Under the pieces are notes generated by a model. The model had not been told where the DNA came from. It saw nothing but the letters and a program-made list of their open reading frames with translations, and made no database searches. Positions 26,771 to 34,973 of a stretch of DNA of 64,000 nucleotides are shown in pieces. Each line of letters begins with the position of its first letter. Positions within the stretch are counted from its first letter, which is position 1. The stretch is from Christensenellaceae bacterium (lineage in GTDB: Bacteria > Bacillota > Clostridia > Christensenellales > Aristaeellaceae): assembly GCA_020025205.1 (NCBI GenBank), contig JAHHSO010000004.1:28877-92876 (forward strand), given 5' to 3'. The position numbers and the translations under genes were made by a program.

Positions 26771-27129
26771 TCTTTTCTGTGCAGCAAGATATCTTTCATA
26801 TGCATCCGGCATATTCAAATGGCTAAACACTTCCTGTGAAATTTCCGGCAGCAGCGTCACAATCTTCGTTTCCAGCATGTCCAGCATACGCATGATCTTC
26901 AATTTCTTTTTTTGCACATGTTCCGTCAAAACAGGCAGCACCTGACATATACGGCCATCAACGGATGTATCCGGCCCATATCGTCCTGCAAAATCAGTGC
27001 ATCCAAATTCCTTTCCATCTGCGCGGCAGCTGAAAAGCAACTTTTTTCATGCGCCTTCCTCCTTAAAACTCTTTTCATCGCATGCATCCCATGCCCCTTC
27101 TGGCATTTGAGCCTTTTCAGCGCATGCAT
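26768..27129 (-). pseudogene. Decayed C-terminal fragment of a MobA-like molybdenum cofactor guanylyltransferase
   Basis: Read across one frameshift near 26940, the two frames give DALILQDDMGRIHPLMAVYV followed by VLPVLTEHVQKKKLKIMRML and EVFSHLNMPDAYERYLAAQ. These correspond to the MobA hallmarks 'DGR.HPL.A.Y', 'LP.ie..l......+ml..l' and the closing 'F.N.NTPEDYE+Y'. The N-terminal nucleotide-binding part (LAGG.S.RMG.DK) is absent. The remnant follows the MerR gene with an overlapping ATG, and no other molybdopterin gene is present. It is recognised from memory of the family, not by alignment. Confidence 0.6.
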
Positions 27130-27956
27130 CAAGCTTCCTTCTCGCGCACATATACCATCACCTTGGTGATAAATTCATCTTCATTGCGCGACGTAATGTA
27201 ATCATTGATACAGAATTCATAGGCGTCCGACAGAATTTCAAGATGGTTTTCCCCGCAATATGCCAAGAGTCTCTTATACGCCTGATCGATAGTGTCATAG
27301 TAATGCCCAAAGTGATAGGTACTGACCACAAGTCCTGCGGGCAATTCTCGAATGTTGTCCACGCCTTCCCATTTTTCCGTAGTCAGAAACGCCATTCTGG
27401 CTTCTGTATACTTTCCGTCAAGAATTTTTTGAAGCGGCACTGCAACTCCGCATTGAAAGAAAATCGGAATTTTCTCTTTAAAAGCCTGTGTATAGCAGGA
27501 TTTTGTCGCCAGGCTGATCTCTGCCCGATCAAACGGTTTCTGAACATCTCTGCACAATATATAAACGGGCTGTGTTTGGGACATCTTCGGCACAGGATCT
27601 GCATATAAAAAAGCCTTTTCCACCTGCTCACAACGGTTTCTAAGCCTGTTTTCAATCAGCGTCAATTCCCTAATTTTTTCCGTGATGACCTTCAGCTCCT
27701 GCTTTAAAAACACAAGACTTGAAGCAGTCGTGTAGTTTTTCATCTGCGTTCTGATCTCTTCCAGCGGAATACCAATTTTTTTCATGATCAGAATGGTATC
27801 AAGATAATCCATCTGTTCGGCGCTGTAATAGCGATAGCCATTTTTCTTATTCACATACGCCGGCTTAAACAAGCCGATTTTATCGTAAAAAATCAATGTC
27901 TGCTTGGAGATGTTCTGGCTTCTGGCCAATTCCCCGATAGAAAATAGATTCTCCAT
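27129..27956 (-). CDS. MerR-family transcriptional regulator with GyrI-like ligand domain
   Basis: 275 residues. The N-terminal winged helix is FSIGELARSQNISKQTLIFYDKIGLFKPAYVNKKNGYRYYSAEQMDYLDTILIMKKIGIPLEEI, then a coiled dimerisation helix (about 85-120), then a C-terminal GyrI/BmrR-type effector domain (from about 150). Such proteins twist promoters with overlong spacers to activate them on ligand binding. It is divergent from a YitT-like membrane gene whose promoter has exactly the 19-base spacer MerR activators need, so that gene is its likely target. Confidence 0.92.
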   Translation of the reverse strand: MENLFSIGELARSQNISKQTLIFYDKIGLFKPAYVNKKNGYRYYSAEQMDYLDTILIMKKIGIPLEEIRTQMKNYTTASSLVFLKQELKVITEKIRELTLIENRLRNRCEQVEKAFLYADPVPKMSQTQPVYILCRDVQKPFDRAEISLATKSCYTQAFKEKIPIFFQCGVAVPLQKILDGKYTEARMAFLTTEKWEGVDNIRELPAGLVVSTYHFGHYYDTIDQAYKRLLAYCGENHLEILSDAYEFCINDYITSRNEDEFITKVMVYVREKEA

Positions 27957-27972
27957 TTGTTCAAATCGCCCC

Positions 27973-28003
27973 TTGACCTTATAGTTACAATATGGTTTAT
28001 TAT
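27973..28003 (+). promoter_or_regulatory. MerR-type promoter with 19-base spacer
   Basis: TTGACC and TATTAT are separated by 19 bases, two more than optimal, and the spacer carries a dyad (CCTTATA...ATATGG). It lies between the divergent MerR and YitT genes, the classic arrangement for MerR activation of the neighbour. Confidence 0.8.
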
Positions 28004-28050
28004 AAACATATCAATTCTTTCACGCAACCCGCTTAAAGGAGTCTTTTTAA

Positions 28051-28662
28051 ATGTTTCCCAAACTGAAAGCGAAAAACTGTATGCTAGCCGTGCTTGGCAG
28101 CGCAATTCTGGCCTTTGGGCTGTACAACATCCATGCCCTGTCTGGCGTGACAGAGGGCGGTGTGCTGGGGATGACGCTGCTTCTGCATCATTGGTTCGAC
28201 ATCTCTCCCGCTGTCTCCAGCTTTATCATGAATGCAGCCTGCTATCTTCTGGGCTGGAAGATGCTCGGCAAGGAATTCATCGGTTATTCTTTGGTTGCGG
28301 GCAGCGGATTTTCCGTATGCTATGCTGTCTTTGAACAATTTCCTCCCCTTTGGCCGCAGCTGGCAAATATGCCGCTGGCCGCAGCCATTTTGGGTGCTCT
28401 GTTTGTTGGCATCGGCGTTGGGTTGAGCGTCCGTGCAGGCGGAGCCCCCGGCGGAGACGATGCGCTGGCCATGAGCATTTCACACATTCTTCACTGGAAA
28501 ATCGAAACCTCCTATCTGATTTCCGATCTTGTGGTTCTGGTGCTTTCTGCCAGCTACCTCCCTCTGCCCCGGCTTTTATATTCATTATGTACCGTTATGC
28601 TCTCTGGACAGCTGATTGGCCTCGTTCAGCGCGTAGGCAGACACCCCACAGAATCCAATTGA
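28051..28662 (+). CDS. YitT-like integral membrane protein
   Basis: 203 residues with five or six hydrophobic segments. SAILAFGLYNIHALSGVTEGGVLGMTLLLHHWFDISPAV near the N-terminus and GGAPGGDDALAMSISHILHWKIE in the second half match the YitT/DUF161 membrane domain (family hallmarks 'GG..G' and 'GG..GG.D.'). The C-terminal DUF2179 sensing domain of full-length YitT is absent, as in short family members. Transport function is suspected but not established. Probably activated by the adjacent MerR protein. Confidence 0.75.
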   Translation: MFPKLKAKNCMLAVLGSAILAFGLYNIHALSGVTEGGVLGMTLLLHHWFDISPAVSSFIMNAACYLLGWKMLGKEFIGYSLVAGSGFSVCYAVFEQFPPLWPQLANMPLAAAILGALFVGIGVGLSVRAGGAPGGDDALAMSISHILHWKIETSYLISDLVVLVLSASYLPLPRLLYSLCTVMLSGQLIGLVQRVGRHPTESN

Positions 28663-29078
28663 AATATGCTCTGTCTGTTTCTATCTTTTGCGCGCTCTAT
28701 GGCGCTCATTTTGCCTTGATAAGACGCTTGATCTCGCCAAGTTACAGCGACAAAAGGTGTGCATGAACAAGCACCCGACCTGCGACAGGCATATTGTTTT
28801 TCTGTTTCCATGCTCAAAACCGGCTGTCTCCGCAGCATCTCCATGACGGCAAACCTTTTTTTACGAAAATCTATCTCAAACTGTGTGCATACACATGGCT
28901 TAACAAGCCCCATTGAATTTTTATTCACCACTGGAAGAACCAGTGGTTTTATTATTCCTTAGGCATCATAAAGCGGCCTCACTCCCATTGAAATCAGGAG
29001 CAAGGCCGCATAATCTCACGATATTCCAGTGTTTTATTTTCCGTGTCTACTTTTCTGTCCAGTTTTTTATCAGTCCAT
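28663..29078. other. 415-base intergenic stretch with two hairpins
   Basis: CCACTGG and CCAGTGG around 28927-28945, followed by TTTTATTATT, probably end the YitT transcript. GCGGCCT and AGGCCGC (28975-29012) form an imperfect long hairpin that may end the opposing operon. Short open frames here look like shadows and have no ribosome sites. Confidence 0.5.
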
Positions 29079-29453
29079 TCAGTCGGCTTCTGGAATTGTC
29101 TTCACGCAAAATGCAAGATACAAAAAATGCAGCAGCCACATCAGCCAGACCACATATCTCGCCTCAAATACGGAGCGCATCATAATGAAGCCCATCGCCA
29201 TCAGCGGCGTAATCATTCCCATGATGCGAATTTTAGCGCGCAGCGTCATCCCTTTGCCCTGAGCATAACTCTCCAAATTGACCTTGTACAGCCGCGTGTT
29301 CACAAACCAGTCATGCAGGCGCTTTGAGCATTTGGCCAGGCAATACGCCGCCAGCAGCAAAAAAGGCGTTGCAGGCAAAACCGGGAGCAGTGCACTGGCC
29401 ACACTCAAGAGAATATTCATCAAGAACAGCATAAAGTAGACCAATTTGTTCAT
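29079..29453 (-). CDS. YbaN/DUF454 family inner membrane protein
   Basis: 124 residues. The N-terminus MNKLVYFMLFLMNILLSVASALLPVLPATPFLLLAAYCLAKCSKRLHDWFVNTRLYK is the DUF454 signature (PVLPTTPFLLLA..C.A+ S.R...W). Two membrane segments come at the start and a hydrophobic C-terminal pair follows (VVWLMWLLHFLYLAFCV). Function is unknown; it is often linked to heme or iron genes. The start is the ATG after AAGGAGAA, overlapping the stop of ygbA by four bases. Last gene of the ABC operon. Confidence 0.88.
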   Translation of the reverse strand: MNKLVYFMLFLMNILLSVASALLPVLPATPFLLLAAYCLAKCSKRLHDWFVNTRLYKVNLESYAQGKGMTLRAKIRIMGMITPLMAMGFIMMRSVFEARYVVWLMWLLHFLYLAFCVKTIPEAD

Positions 29454-29785
29454 GCGTCGATTCTCCTTTTTTCCTGCCAAGACAGGATCACATGTCTGGT
29501 CGCCATAATCGGATGCACAAACAGCATCCTTGGGCCGGAAAAACGCATCACTATTCTGATTCTCTGCTGCATATCCTGCCTGTAACAGTGAACTTTGCAG
29601 TTTGAACAGAATTTTTTTGTTTCCATAAACGGGCACTTGTCAATCCTTGAGACAGCATAGCCTAGGAGTTCTTCGCATTCCGGGCAAAGCGTCTTTGCGC
29701 CATGCTGTTTTTTGCAATACAGCCCGATCATCTGCCCGACAACCGCCTTCTCGCTTTCGCGCCGGCCCTCTATGTCTCTTTTCAT
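29450..29785 (-). CDS. ygbA: YgbA-like 'nitrous oxide-stimulated promoter' family protein
   Basis: 111 residues, soluble. CxxC pairs (TLCPECEELLGYAVSRIDKCPFMETKKFCSNCKVHCYRQDMQQRIRIVMRFSGPRMLFVHP) match the YgbA family, whose E. coli member is induced by nitric oxide through NsrR and helps recovery from NO stress. The cysteine set suggests metal or Fe-S binding. It overlaps the ABC gene before it and the ybaN gene after it by four bases each, so all are translated as one unit. Confidence 0.9.
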   Translation of the reverse strand: MKRDIEGRRESEKAVVGQMIGLYCKKQHGAKTLCPECEELLGYAVSRIDKCPFMETKKFCSNCKVHCYRQDMQQRIRIVMRFSGPRMLFVHPIMATRHVILSWQEKRRIDA

Positions 29786-31437
29786 GATATTCTCCCGTTT
29801 TCAACCGAGTACACCTGATCTGCAATCCCCATCGTGGACGCTCTGTGTGAAACAAGCACAACCGTCTTATCATCGTGCTGCTGATGCAGAGATTTCAAAA
29901 TCACGGCTTCATTCAAACTGTCCAGATTGCTGGTCGGCTCATCAAGGAGCATAAACGGCGCATTGTGCAGGAAGGCTCTGGCAAGCCCAATTCTCTGTCT
30001 TTCGCCGCCGGACAGGGTATCGCCCAGCTCGCCGACATCCGTATCATATTCTCTGGGAAGCTTCATGATGAACTCGTGCACAGATGCCTTCTTGCAGGCA
30101 TCCATAACCTCCTCCAGTGTAGCATTCTCTTTGGCAATTTTCAAGTTATTCAGGATGGTATCTTTAAATAAATGCGTTTCCTGCGTCACAAAACTCTCCA
30201 TGTCGCGCAGATTATCCGTATTGATTGTGTTAACATTGCGCCCGGACAGCAGCACTTCACCTTTATCGGCCTCCCAGAACCGCATGAACAGCTTGAGCAG
30301 TGTAGACTTGCCGCTTCCGCTTCTGCCCACAATGCCCACCACTTTGCCTTTGGGAATCTCAAGGCTCAAATCCGAGAGAATCTCCTGACTATCGTAGGAA
30401 AACGACAGATTTTTAGTCTGTGCACCTTCAAAGGCAACCTCCTCCTGCCCGCTAACTTCCTGAACAACCGGCACTTCGTCCAGGATGTCCAGCACACGGT
30501 TGCCGGCGGCAAACGTATATTGCAGGGTGCTGCCCAGATTGGCCAGCGCCATCACCGGGCCAAAAGAGCTCATCAGCGCAGCCATTGGCACGAGAACGCC
30601 ATCAAACTGCACCTTGCCCTGCGCATACAGCGCCGCCCCTGCAAACAGGATCATCAGATCAAAACCAATCAAAATCGCATTCACCACCGCCGAGCCATAG
30701 CCTGCACGACGCTTGAGCCCTTCATCCTCATTGGCCAGCTGAATGCTCCTGTCTTTCATCTCTTCAAGACGTGCCTTGCCGCCGCCATACTGAATCGTCT
30801 CATCCAGTCCGCGAAGGCTGTCCAGCACAAAGCCGCTCAATTCACCGGACTTCTTTCTGAATTCAAGTCCCCTGCTGCCGCTGAGTTTGGAAATCATAAT
30901 CGGCATTACCACGCCGACAACGAGATACGCCAGCGCCGCAATCAGTCCCAGCTCCACATGGTAGGAACCGATAAACGCCGTCATCAGCACACTGAAGATG
31001 CAGGCAATGGCAATCGGGGAAACCGTGTGCGCATAGAACACTTCCAGAAGTTCAATATCGGATGTTATGACTGCAATCAGGTCCCCCTTTTCCCTGCCCT
31101 CCAGCTTCGCCGGAGCCAGCTTGCGCAGCGCCGCAAACACCTTATCGCGAATCAATGCCAGCAGCTTAAAGGCAATATAGTGGTTACTTGCCTGCTCTGC
31201 ATAGCGCAGCAGGCCGCGAAGCAGGCCCGCAAGGCCCATTATCACAAACAGCACCGTCAGGCTTGTCCAGCCGGAAAAGCCCAGCAGCTGAAGCACCGCC
31301 ATGACCCCCAGAATCGTGATGGAGGCGGCACAGATATGACCTGCCACGCCCATCAAAATCGCCAGAATCATCCGACCAGTCAGGGGCTTGACCAGAGATA
31401 CCAGTCTCGTCATCACTTTCAATCCGCTTCTCTTCAT
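29782..31437 (-). CDS. ABC exporter-type half transporter (CydC-like), membrane plus ATPase
   Basis: 551 residues. The six-helix membrane domain fills the first 320 residues. The ATPase follows with Walker A GRSGSGKSTLL, signature LSGGERQRIGLARA and Walker B FMLLDEPTSNLD. It forms a heterodimer with the product of the preceding gene, two bases upstream. The pair resembles both CydDC (thiol/heme-linked exporters) and YbtPQ/IrtAB (siderophore importers built on the exporter fold). The putative metal operator upstream favours the iron reading, but cydAB or siderophore genes are not in view. Confidence 0.9.
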   Translation of the reverse strand: MKRSGLKVMTRLVSLVKPLTGRMILAILMGVAGHICAASITILGVMAVLQLLGFSGWTSLTVLFVIMGLAGLLRGLLRYAEQASNHYIAFKLLALIRDKVFAALRKLAPAKLEGREKGDLIAVITSDIELLEVFYAHTVSPIAIACIFSVLMTAFIGSYHVELGLIAALAYLVVGVVMPIMISKLSGSRGLEFRKKSGELSGFVLDSLRGLDETIQYGGGKARLEEMKDRSIQLANEDEGLKRRAGYGSAVVNAILIGFDLMILFAGAALYAQGKVQFDGVLVPMAALMSSFGPVMALANLGSTLQYTFAAGNRVLDILDEVPVVQEVSGQEEVAFEGAQTKNLSFSYDSQEILSDLSLEIPKGKVVGIVGRSGSGKSTLLKLFMRFWEADKGEVLLSGRNVNTINTDNLRDMESFVTQETHLFKDTILNNLKIAKENATLEEVMDACKKASVHEFIMKLPREYDTDVGELGDTLSGGERQRIGLARAFLHNAPFMLLDEPTSNLDSLNEAVILKSLHQQHDDKTVVLVSHRASTMGIADQVYSVENGRIS

Positions 31438-31439
31438 CT

Positions 31440-33164
31440 TCAGGCCCCCTTCACATACTGTTCCAGTTCATCCTGCGCATCCCACAGTCTGCGGTATACG
31501 CCGTTTTCTTCAAAGAGCTGCTGATGCGTTCCTGCTTCCACAACAGCGCCGTTTTCCATCACATAGATGTTGTCCGCTGTCACAACGTTGGCCAGGCGGT
31601 GAGAAATCATCACAACCGTCTTTTTTTCTGCCAGCCGATGGATCTCTGCCATAATGTCATTTTCACTTTCCACATCAATGTTGGATGTTGCCTCATCGAA
31701 AATGTACGCCGGACTGTCGTGCAGGATCGCGCGTGCCAAAGCCAGCCGCTGACGCTGACCGCCGGACAGGTTGCTGCCCTTTTCATTCAGCACCGTATCC
31801 AACCCTTTCTCACCCTTGAGAAATGCCCAGAGCTTCACCCTTTTCAGCACTTCCTGCATCTTCGCATCATCCGCGTCAGGATTGCCCATCAGCAGATTTT
31901 CCCGAACGGTTCCCTTAAAGAGATAGCTCTGATGGCTGACATAAGTGAACTTCTGCATCAGGCTTGTTTCAGAAACCTGCTCAAGCGCCGTTCCGCCAAT
32001 CGTCACGCTGCCCGTCCAGCCTTTGTTGCGCCCCATCAGAATCCCTGCCATGGTAGACTTGCCGCATCCGCTCATTCCAACAATGGCGGTAAAACTGCCC
32101 ATTGGGAACTGCATGTCGATGTTCTTCAAAATCTGCCTGTCCTGCTCATAGGCAAAGCACACATTTTTTACTTCGACCGTGCAGTCGTCCCCAATCTGTG
32201 CCGTACCATCCGGTTCTTCCTTCTGATCGATCAGCTTGAAAATCTTATCCGATGCTGCCATGCCGTTCATGGCAATATGGAAGAAGCTGCCCAGCATTCG
32301 CATGGGAATGAAAAAATCCGCAGACAGAAGGATCATGAGCAGGCAGCCCTGTAAATCCACCTTGCCCGCTCGCATCTGCGTCACCGCCATGATGACGCCC
32401 AGCGCAGCACCGCCGTAGGCCACAAGATCCATGATCGTGATGGAATTGAGCTGCATGGTCAGCACCTTCATCGTGATCTTACGAAATTTCTCGGCCTCCT
32501 CGTTCATCTTTTTGTGTTTGATTTCGTCTGCCTGATAAATTTTCAGTGTCGTCAAACCCTGCAAGTTTTCCAAGAACGTATCTCCAAGTCCGGTATACTG
32601 ATCCCAGTATTTGGAAAGAAGCTTTTTGGCCCAGGTCTGAACAGCGGCAATAGAAATCGGGATCAGCGGCACACAAACCAGCAGCACCAGCGCAGAAGGC
32701 ATGTTAACCGTGCTCATTGCCGCAAACAGCGTCAGCGGCGCTATCATCGCATAAAAAAACTGCGGCAGATAGGCGCCGAAATACGTTTCCAGCTGGTCAA
32801 TTCCCTCCACAGCCATCTGCACCACTTCGGAAGTCTGCACCTTCTCCCTATACGCGCTGCCAAGTCGAAGAAGCTTTTCATAAATCATCTGCCGAAGCGT
32901 AATTTTGACGGTCTTTCCTGATAAATAGCTCATTTTCGAGGATACAATCGTTAAGCCGCATTTGACCAGCAGCGCCATGACAGCCACAATCAGGGTCTTT
33001 TCCCCATCTGCTTCCTGCTTGAGAAAAAGCTGTGCCAAATAGCGCGTTAATGTGCTCATCAGAACAATGTTTGCAAGAAGCGACAGCCATTGAGAAATGA
33101 CATTCAAGGCGATGTACTTTTTACTGTCTTTCACCATTCCGATCAGCCGTTTGTTGATCATCAT
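31440..33164 (-). CDS. ABC exporter-type half transporter (CydD-like), membrane plus ATPase
   Basis: 574 residues. A membrane domain (about 1-320) contains LRLGSAYREKVQTSEVVQMAVEGIDQLETYFGAYLPQFFYA and FLENLQGLTTLKIYQAD, both typical of CydD-like chains. The ATPase has Walker A GMSGCGKSTMAG, signature LSGGQRQRLALARA and FDEATSNID. It is the first gene of a four-gene operon (ABC, ABC, ygbA, ybaN) preceded by a GTTAG-N6-CTAAC site, suggesting co-regulation with the flavodoxin operon. Confidence 0.9.
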   Translation of the reverse strand: MMINKRLIGMVKDSKKYIALNVISQWLSLLANIVLMSTLTRYLAQLFLKQEADGEKTLIVAVMALLVKCGLTIVSSKMSYLSGKTVKITLRQMIYEKLLRLGSAYREKVQTSEVVQMAVEGIDQLETYFGAYLPQFFYAMIAPLTLFAAMSTVNMPSALVLLVCVPLIPISIAAVQTWAKKLLSKYWDQYTGLGDTFLENLQGLTTLKIYQADEIKHKKMNEEAEKFRKITMKVLTMQLNSITIMDLVAYGGAALGVIMAVTQMRAGKVDLQGCLLMILLSADFFIPMRMLGSFFHIAMNGMAASDKIFKLIDQKEEPDGTAQIGDDCTVEVKNVCFAYEQDRQILKNIDMQFPMGSFTAIVGMSGCGKSTMAGILMGRNKGWTGSVTIGGTALEQVSETSLMQKFTYVSHQSYLFKGTVRENLLMGNPDADDAKMQEVLKRVKLWAFLKGEKGLDTVLNEKGSNLSGGQRQRLALARAILHDSPAYIFDEATSNIDVESENDIMAEIHRLAEKKTVVMISHRLANVVTADNIYVMENGAVVEAGTHQQLFEENGVYRRLWDAQDELEQYVKGA

Positions 33165-33199
33165 TTTGCAAAATTCCCTTCTTTTTAGCTTTCGAGAAA

Positions 33200-33215
33200 G
33201 TTAGTGTTGTCTAAC
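33200..33215. promoter_or_regulatory. Operator candidate 3, GTTAG-N6-CTAAC
   Basis: GTTAGTGTTGTCTAAC has the same arms and spacing as the two sites before the DUF3793-flavodoxin operon. It lies in the leader of the ABC operon, 54 bases past the -10. Confidence 0.72.
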
Positions 33216-33268
33216 CCAAATGGATAAAAAAATGTGTCCAGAGGACAGAGAGATTTTTTTCCTGTTGC

Positions 33269-33298
33269 AATATATCAGATTGCGCACGAGTTTGTCAA
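33269..33298 (-). promoter_or_regulatory. Predicted promoter of the ABC-ygbA-ybaN operon
   Basis: On the minus strand TTGACA and TATATT are spaced by 18 bases. Confidence 0.75.
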
Positions 33299-33458
33299 CC
33301 TTTTTTGTACACTGGCTGAACTGAGAAAATTTTATACAATCAAGCATCACACTGCTCCCGCAGGTTTTTGATCAGGACATTTTTCAAAAAATCCTGCTAT
33401 TTTAGGGCTATGCAGTCCATGTCATTTACGCTATAATCAATATACGTTGTTTATTCGT

Positions 33459-33512
33459 CCTCCGAATTTTCGGAGGGTTCTTTTGCGTTCAGACAATATC
33501 GGGCAATGCCCG
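33459..33512 (+). promoter_or_regulatory. Leader hairpins before the MBOAT gene (possible attenuator)
   Basis: CCTCCGA and TCGGAGG form a compact hairpin followed by GTTCTTTT, terminator-like, and CGGGCAATGCCCG forms a second hairpin 24 bases later. A -10-like TATAAT stands just upstream near 33432, so the terminator would lie inside the transcript leader. It could also end weak upstream readthrough. Confidence 0.4.
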
Positions 33513-33530
33513 TCAGACACAGGTGGAGCT

Positions 33531-34961
33531 ATGATTTTTAATTCTTTCTCGTATCTGATCTTCTTCCCCATTGTAACGCTCATCTACTTCGTAGTGCCTG
33601 CGCGCATCCGCTGGGTGTGGCTGCTTGTTTCCAGCTACTATTTCTACATGAACTGGCACGCAGAATATGCGCTGCTCATGGCAGCCAGCACCGTTGTCAC
33701 CTACGGCTGTGCGCTGCTTGTTGACCGCTTCAAAGAAAAAAAGCATCGAAAGCTTGTGCTCATCCTCGGCATTCTCTTCAACGTCGGCATGCTCGGCTAC
33801 TTTAAATACACCGGAATGCTTGTGGATCTTATCAGCCGGATCATGCATGCGTTCGGCTCACAGGCAGTCATGCCCAAGGTAGACATCCTCCTTCCTGTCG
33901 GCATCAGCTTCTTCACCTTTCAGGCGCTCGGATATCTGATTGATGTCTACAAACACCGCGTCAAGCCGGAAACAAATCTCTTCCGATATGCGCTGTTCAT
34001 TTCCTTCTTCCCGCAGCTGGTTGCAGGCCCAATTGAGCGTTCCGGCCGCCTGATGCGCCAGCTCGCCCAGCCCCACAGCTTCGACGCCCGGCGCGCCCGG
34101 GACGGCCTGCTCATCATGCTTCTGGGTTTCTTCGAAAAAGTCGTAATTGCGGATCGTGCCGCCATTTATGTAAACGCCATATTCGGCAACTGGATCCATG
34201 CTTCCGGTGCGCAGATCGCGCTGGCAACAGCCGTTTTTGCCATTCAGGATCTCTGCGACTTTGCAGGCTACAGCTACATCGCCATCGGTACGGCGAAAGT
34301 GCTGGGAATTGAGCTGATGACCAATTTCCGTCAGCCATACTTCGCCCACTCCGTCCAAAACTTCTGGGCACGCTGGCACATCAGCCTGAGTTCCTGGTTT
34401 CGCGATTACATCTATTTCCCCCTTGGCGCCGGCCGCGGCTCCAAACCCCGCCAGATTTTCAACCTCATGGTGGTCTTTACCATCAGCGGCCTTTGGCATG
34501 GCGCTGCGCTCAAATTTGTGTTCTGGGGGATGCTGAACGGCGCTTTGCAGGTTGCGGAGAGCTTCTTTCCTCCCATGCGACCCAAGCGCTTTAAGAAACT
34601 GCACCACTTCGCGTGTGTCATGCGGACGAACTTCTTCATTCTCATCACCATGCTGATCTTCCGTGCAACCTCGCTTACAGCTTCCATGAAGATGCTCTGG
34701 CGTATCCCGACTGCATGGAATGCACCCGCGCTGGAAGCAAACTTCTCCCCCATGCAGGTGCTCTGCCTGGGAATTTGCACAGTCATCCTCTTCGCCATTG
34801 AACTGCTGCACGAAAAGCACAAAACCCTCACAGAACTGACCGACAGGCTCCCCTGCTTTGTGCGCGGCATGCTCTATCTGCTGGCTGTGATGGGCATTGT
34901 GATCTTCGGCATCTGGGGGCCGGGATACAGCGCACAGGCATTCATTTACTTCCAATTCTGA
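33531..34961 (+). CDS. MBOAT-family membrane O-acyltransferase (AlgI/DltB-like)
   Basis: 476 residues and about eleven hydrophobic segments. Signature blocks are SYYFYMNWHAEYALLM, LLPVGISFFTFQALGYLIDVYK, FPQLVAGPIERSGRLMRQL, FWARWHISLSSWFRDYIYFPLG and the catalytic histidine in SGLWHGAALKFVFWGMLNG. Such proteins pass acyl groups, usually acetyl, across the membrane to a secreted partner. The next gene encodes an SGNH-type protein, so the pair probably O-acylates a surface polymer. AGGTGGAG precedes the ATG; the longer frame is rejected because it covers the leader hairpins. Confidence 0.93.
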   Translation: MIFNSFSYLIFFPIVTLIYFVVPARIRWVWLLVSSYYFYMNWHAEYALLMAASTVVTYGCALLVDRFKEKKHRKLVLILGILFNVGMLGYFKYTGMLVDLISRIMHAFGSQAVMPKVDILLPVGISFFTFQALGYLIDVYKHRVKPETNLFRYALFISFFPQLVAGPIERSGRLMRQLAQPHSFDARRARDGLLIMLLGFFEKVVIADRAAIYVNAIFGNWIHASGAQIALATAVFAIQDLCDFAGYSYIAIGTAKVLGIELMTNFRQPYFAHSVQNFWARWHISLSSWFRDYIYFPLGAGRGSKPRQIFNLMVVFTISGLWHGAALKFVFWGMLNGALQVAESFFPPMRPKRFKKLHHFACVMRTNFFILITMLIFRATSLTASMKMLWRIPTAWNAPALEANFSPMQVLCLGICTVILFAIELLHEKHKTLTELTDRLPCFVRGMLYLLAVMGIVIFGIWGPGYSAQAFIYFQF

Positions 34962-34973
34962 CAGGCGGTGATC

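Noticed and set aside
28626..28931. 101-codon minus-strand frame between YitT-like and ybaN genes
   Set aside because: Composition is random-looking, it overlaps the YitT end, and no start signal is present.
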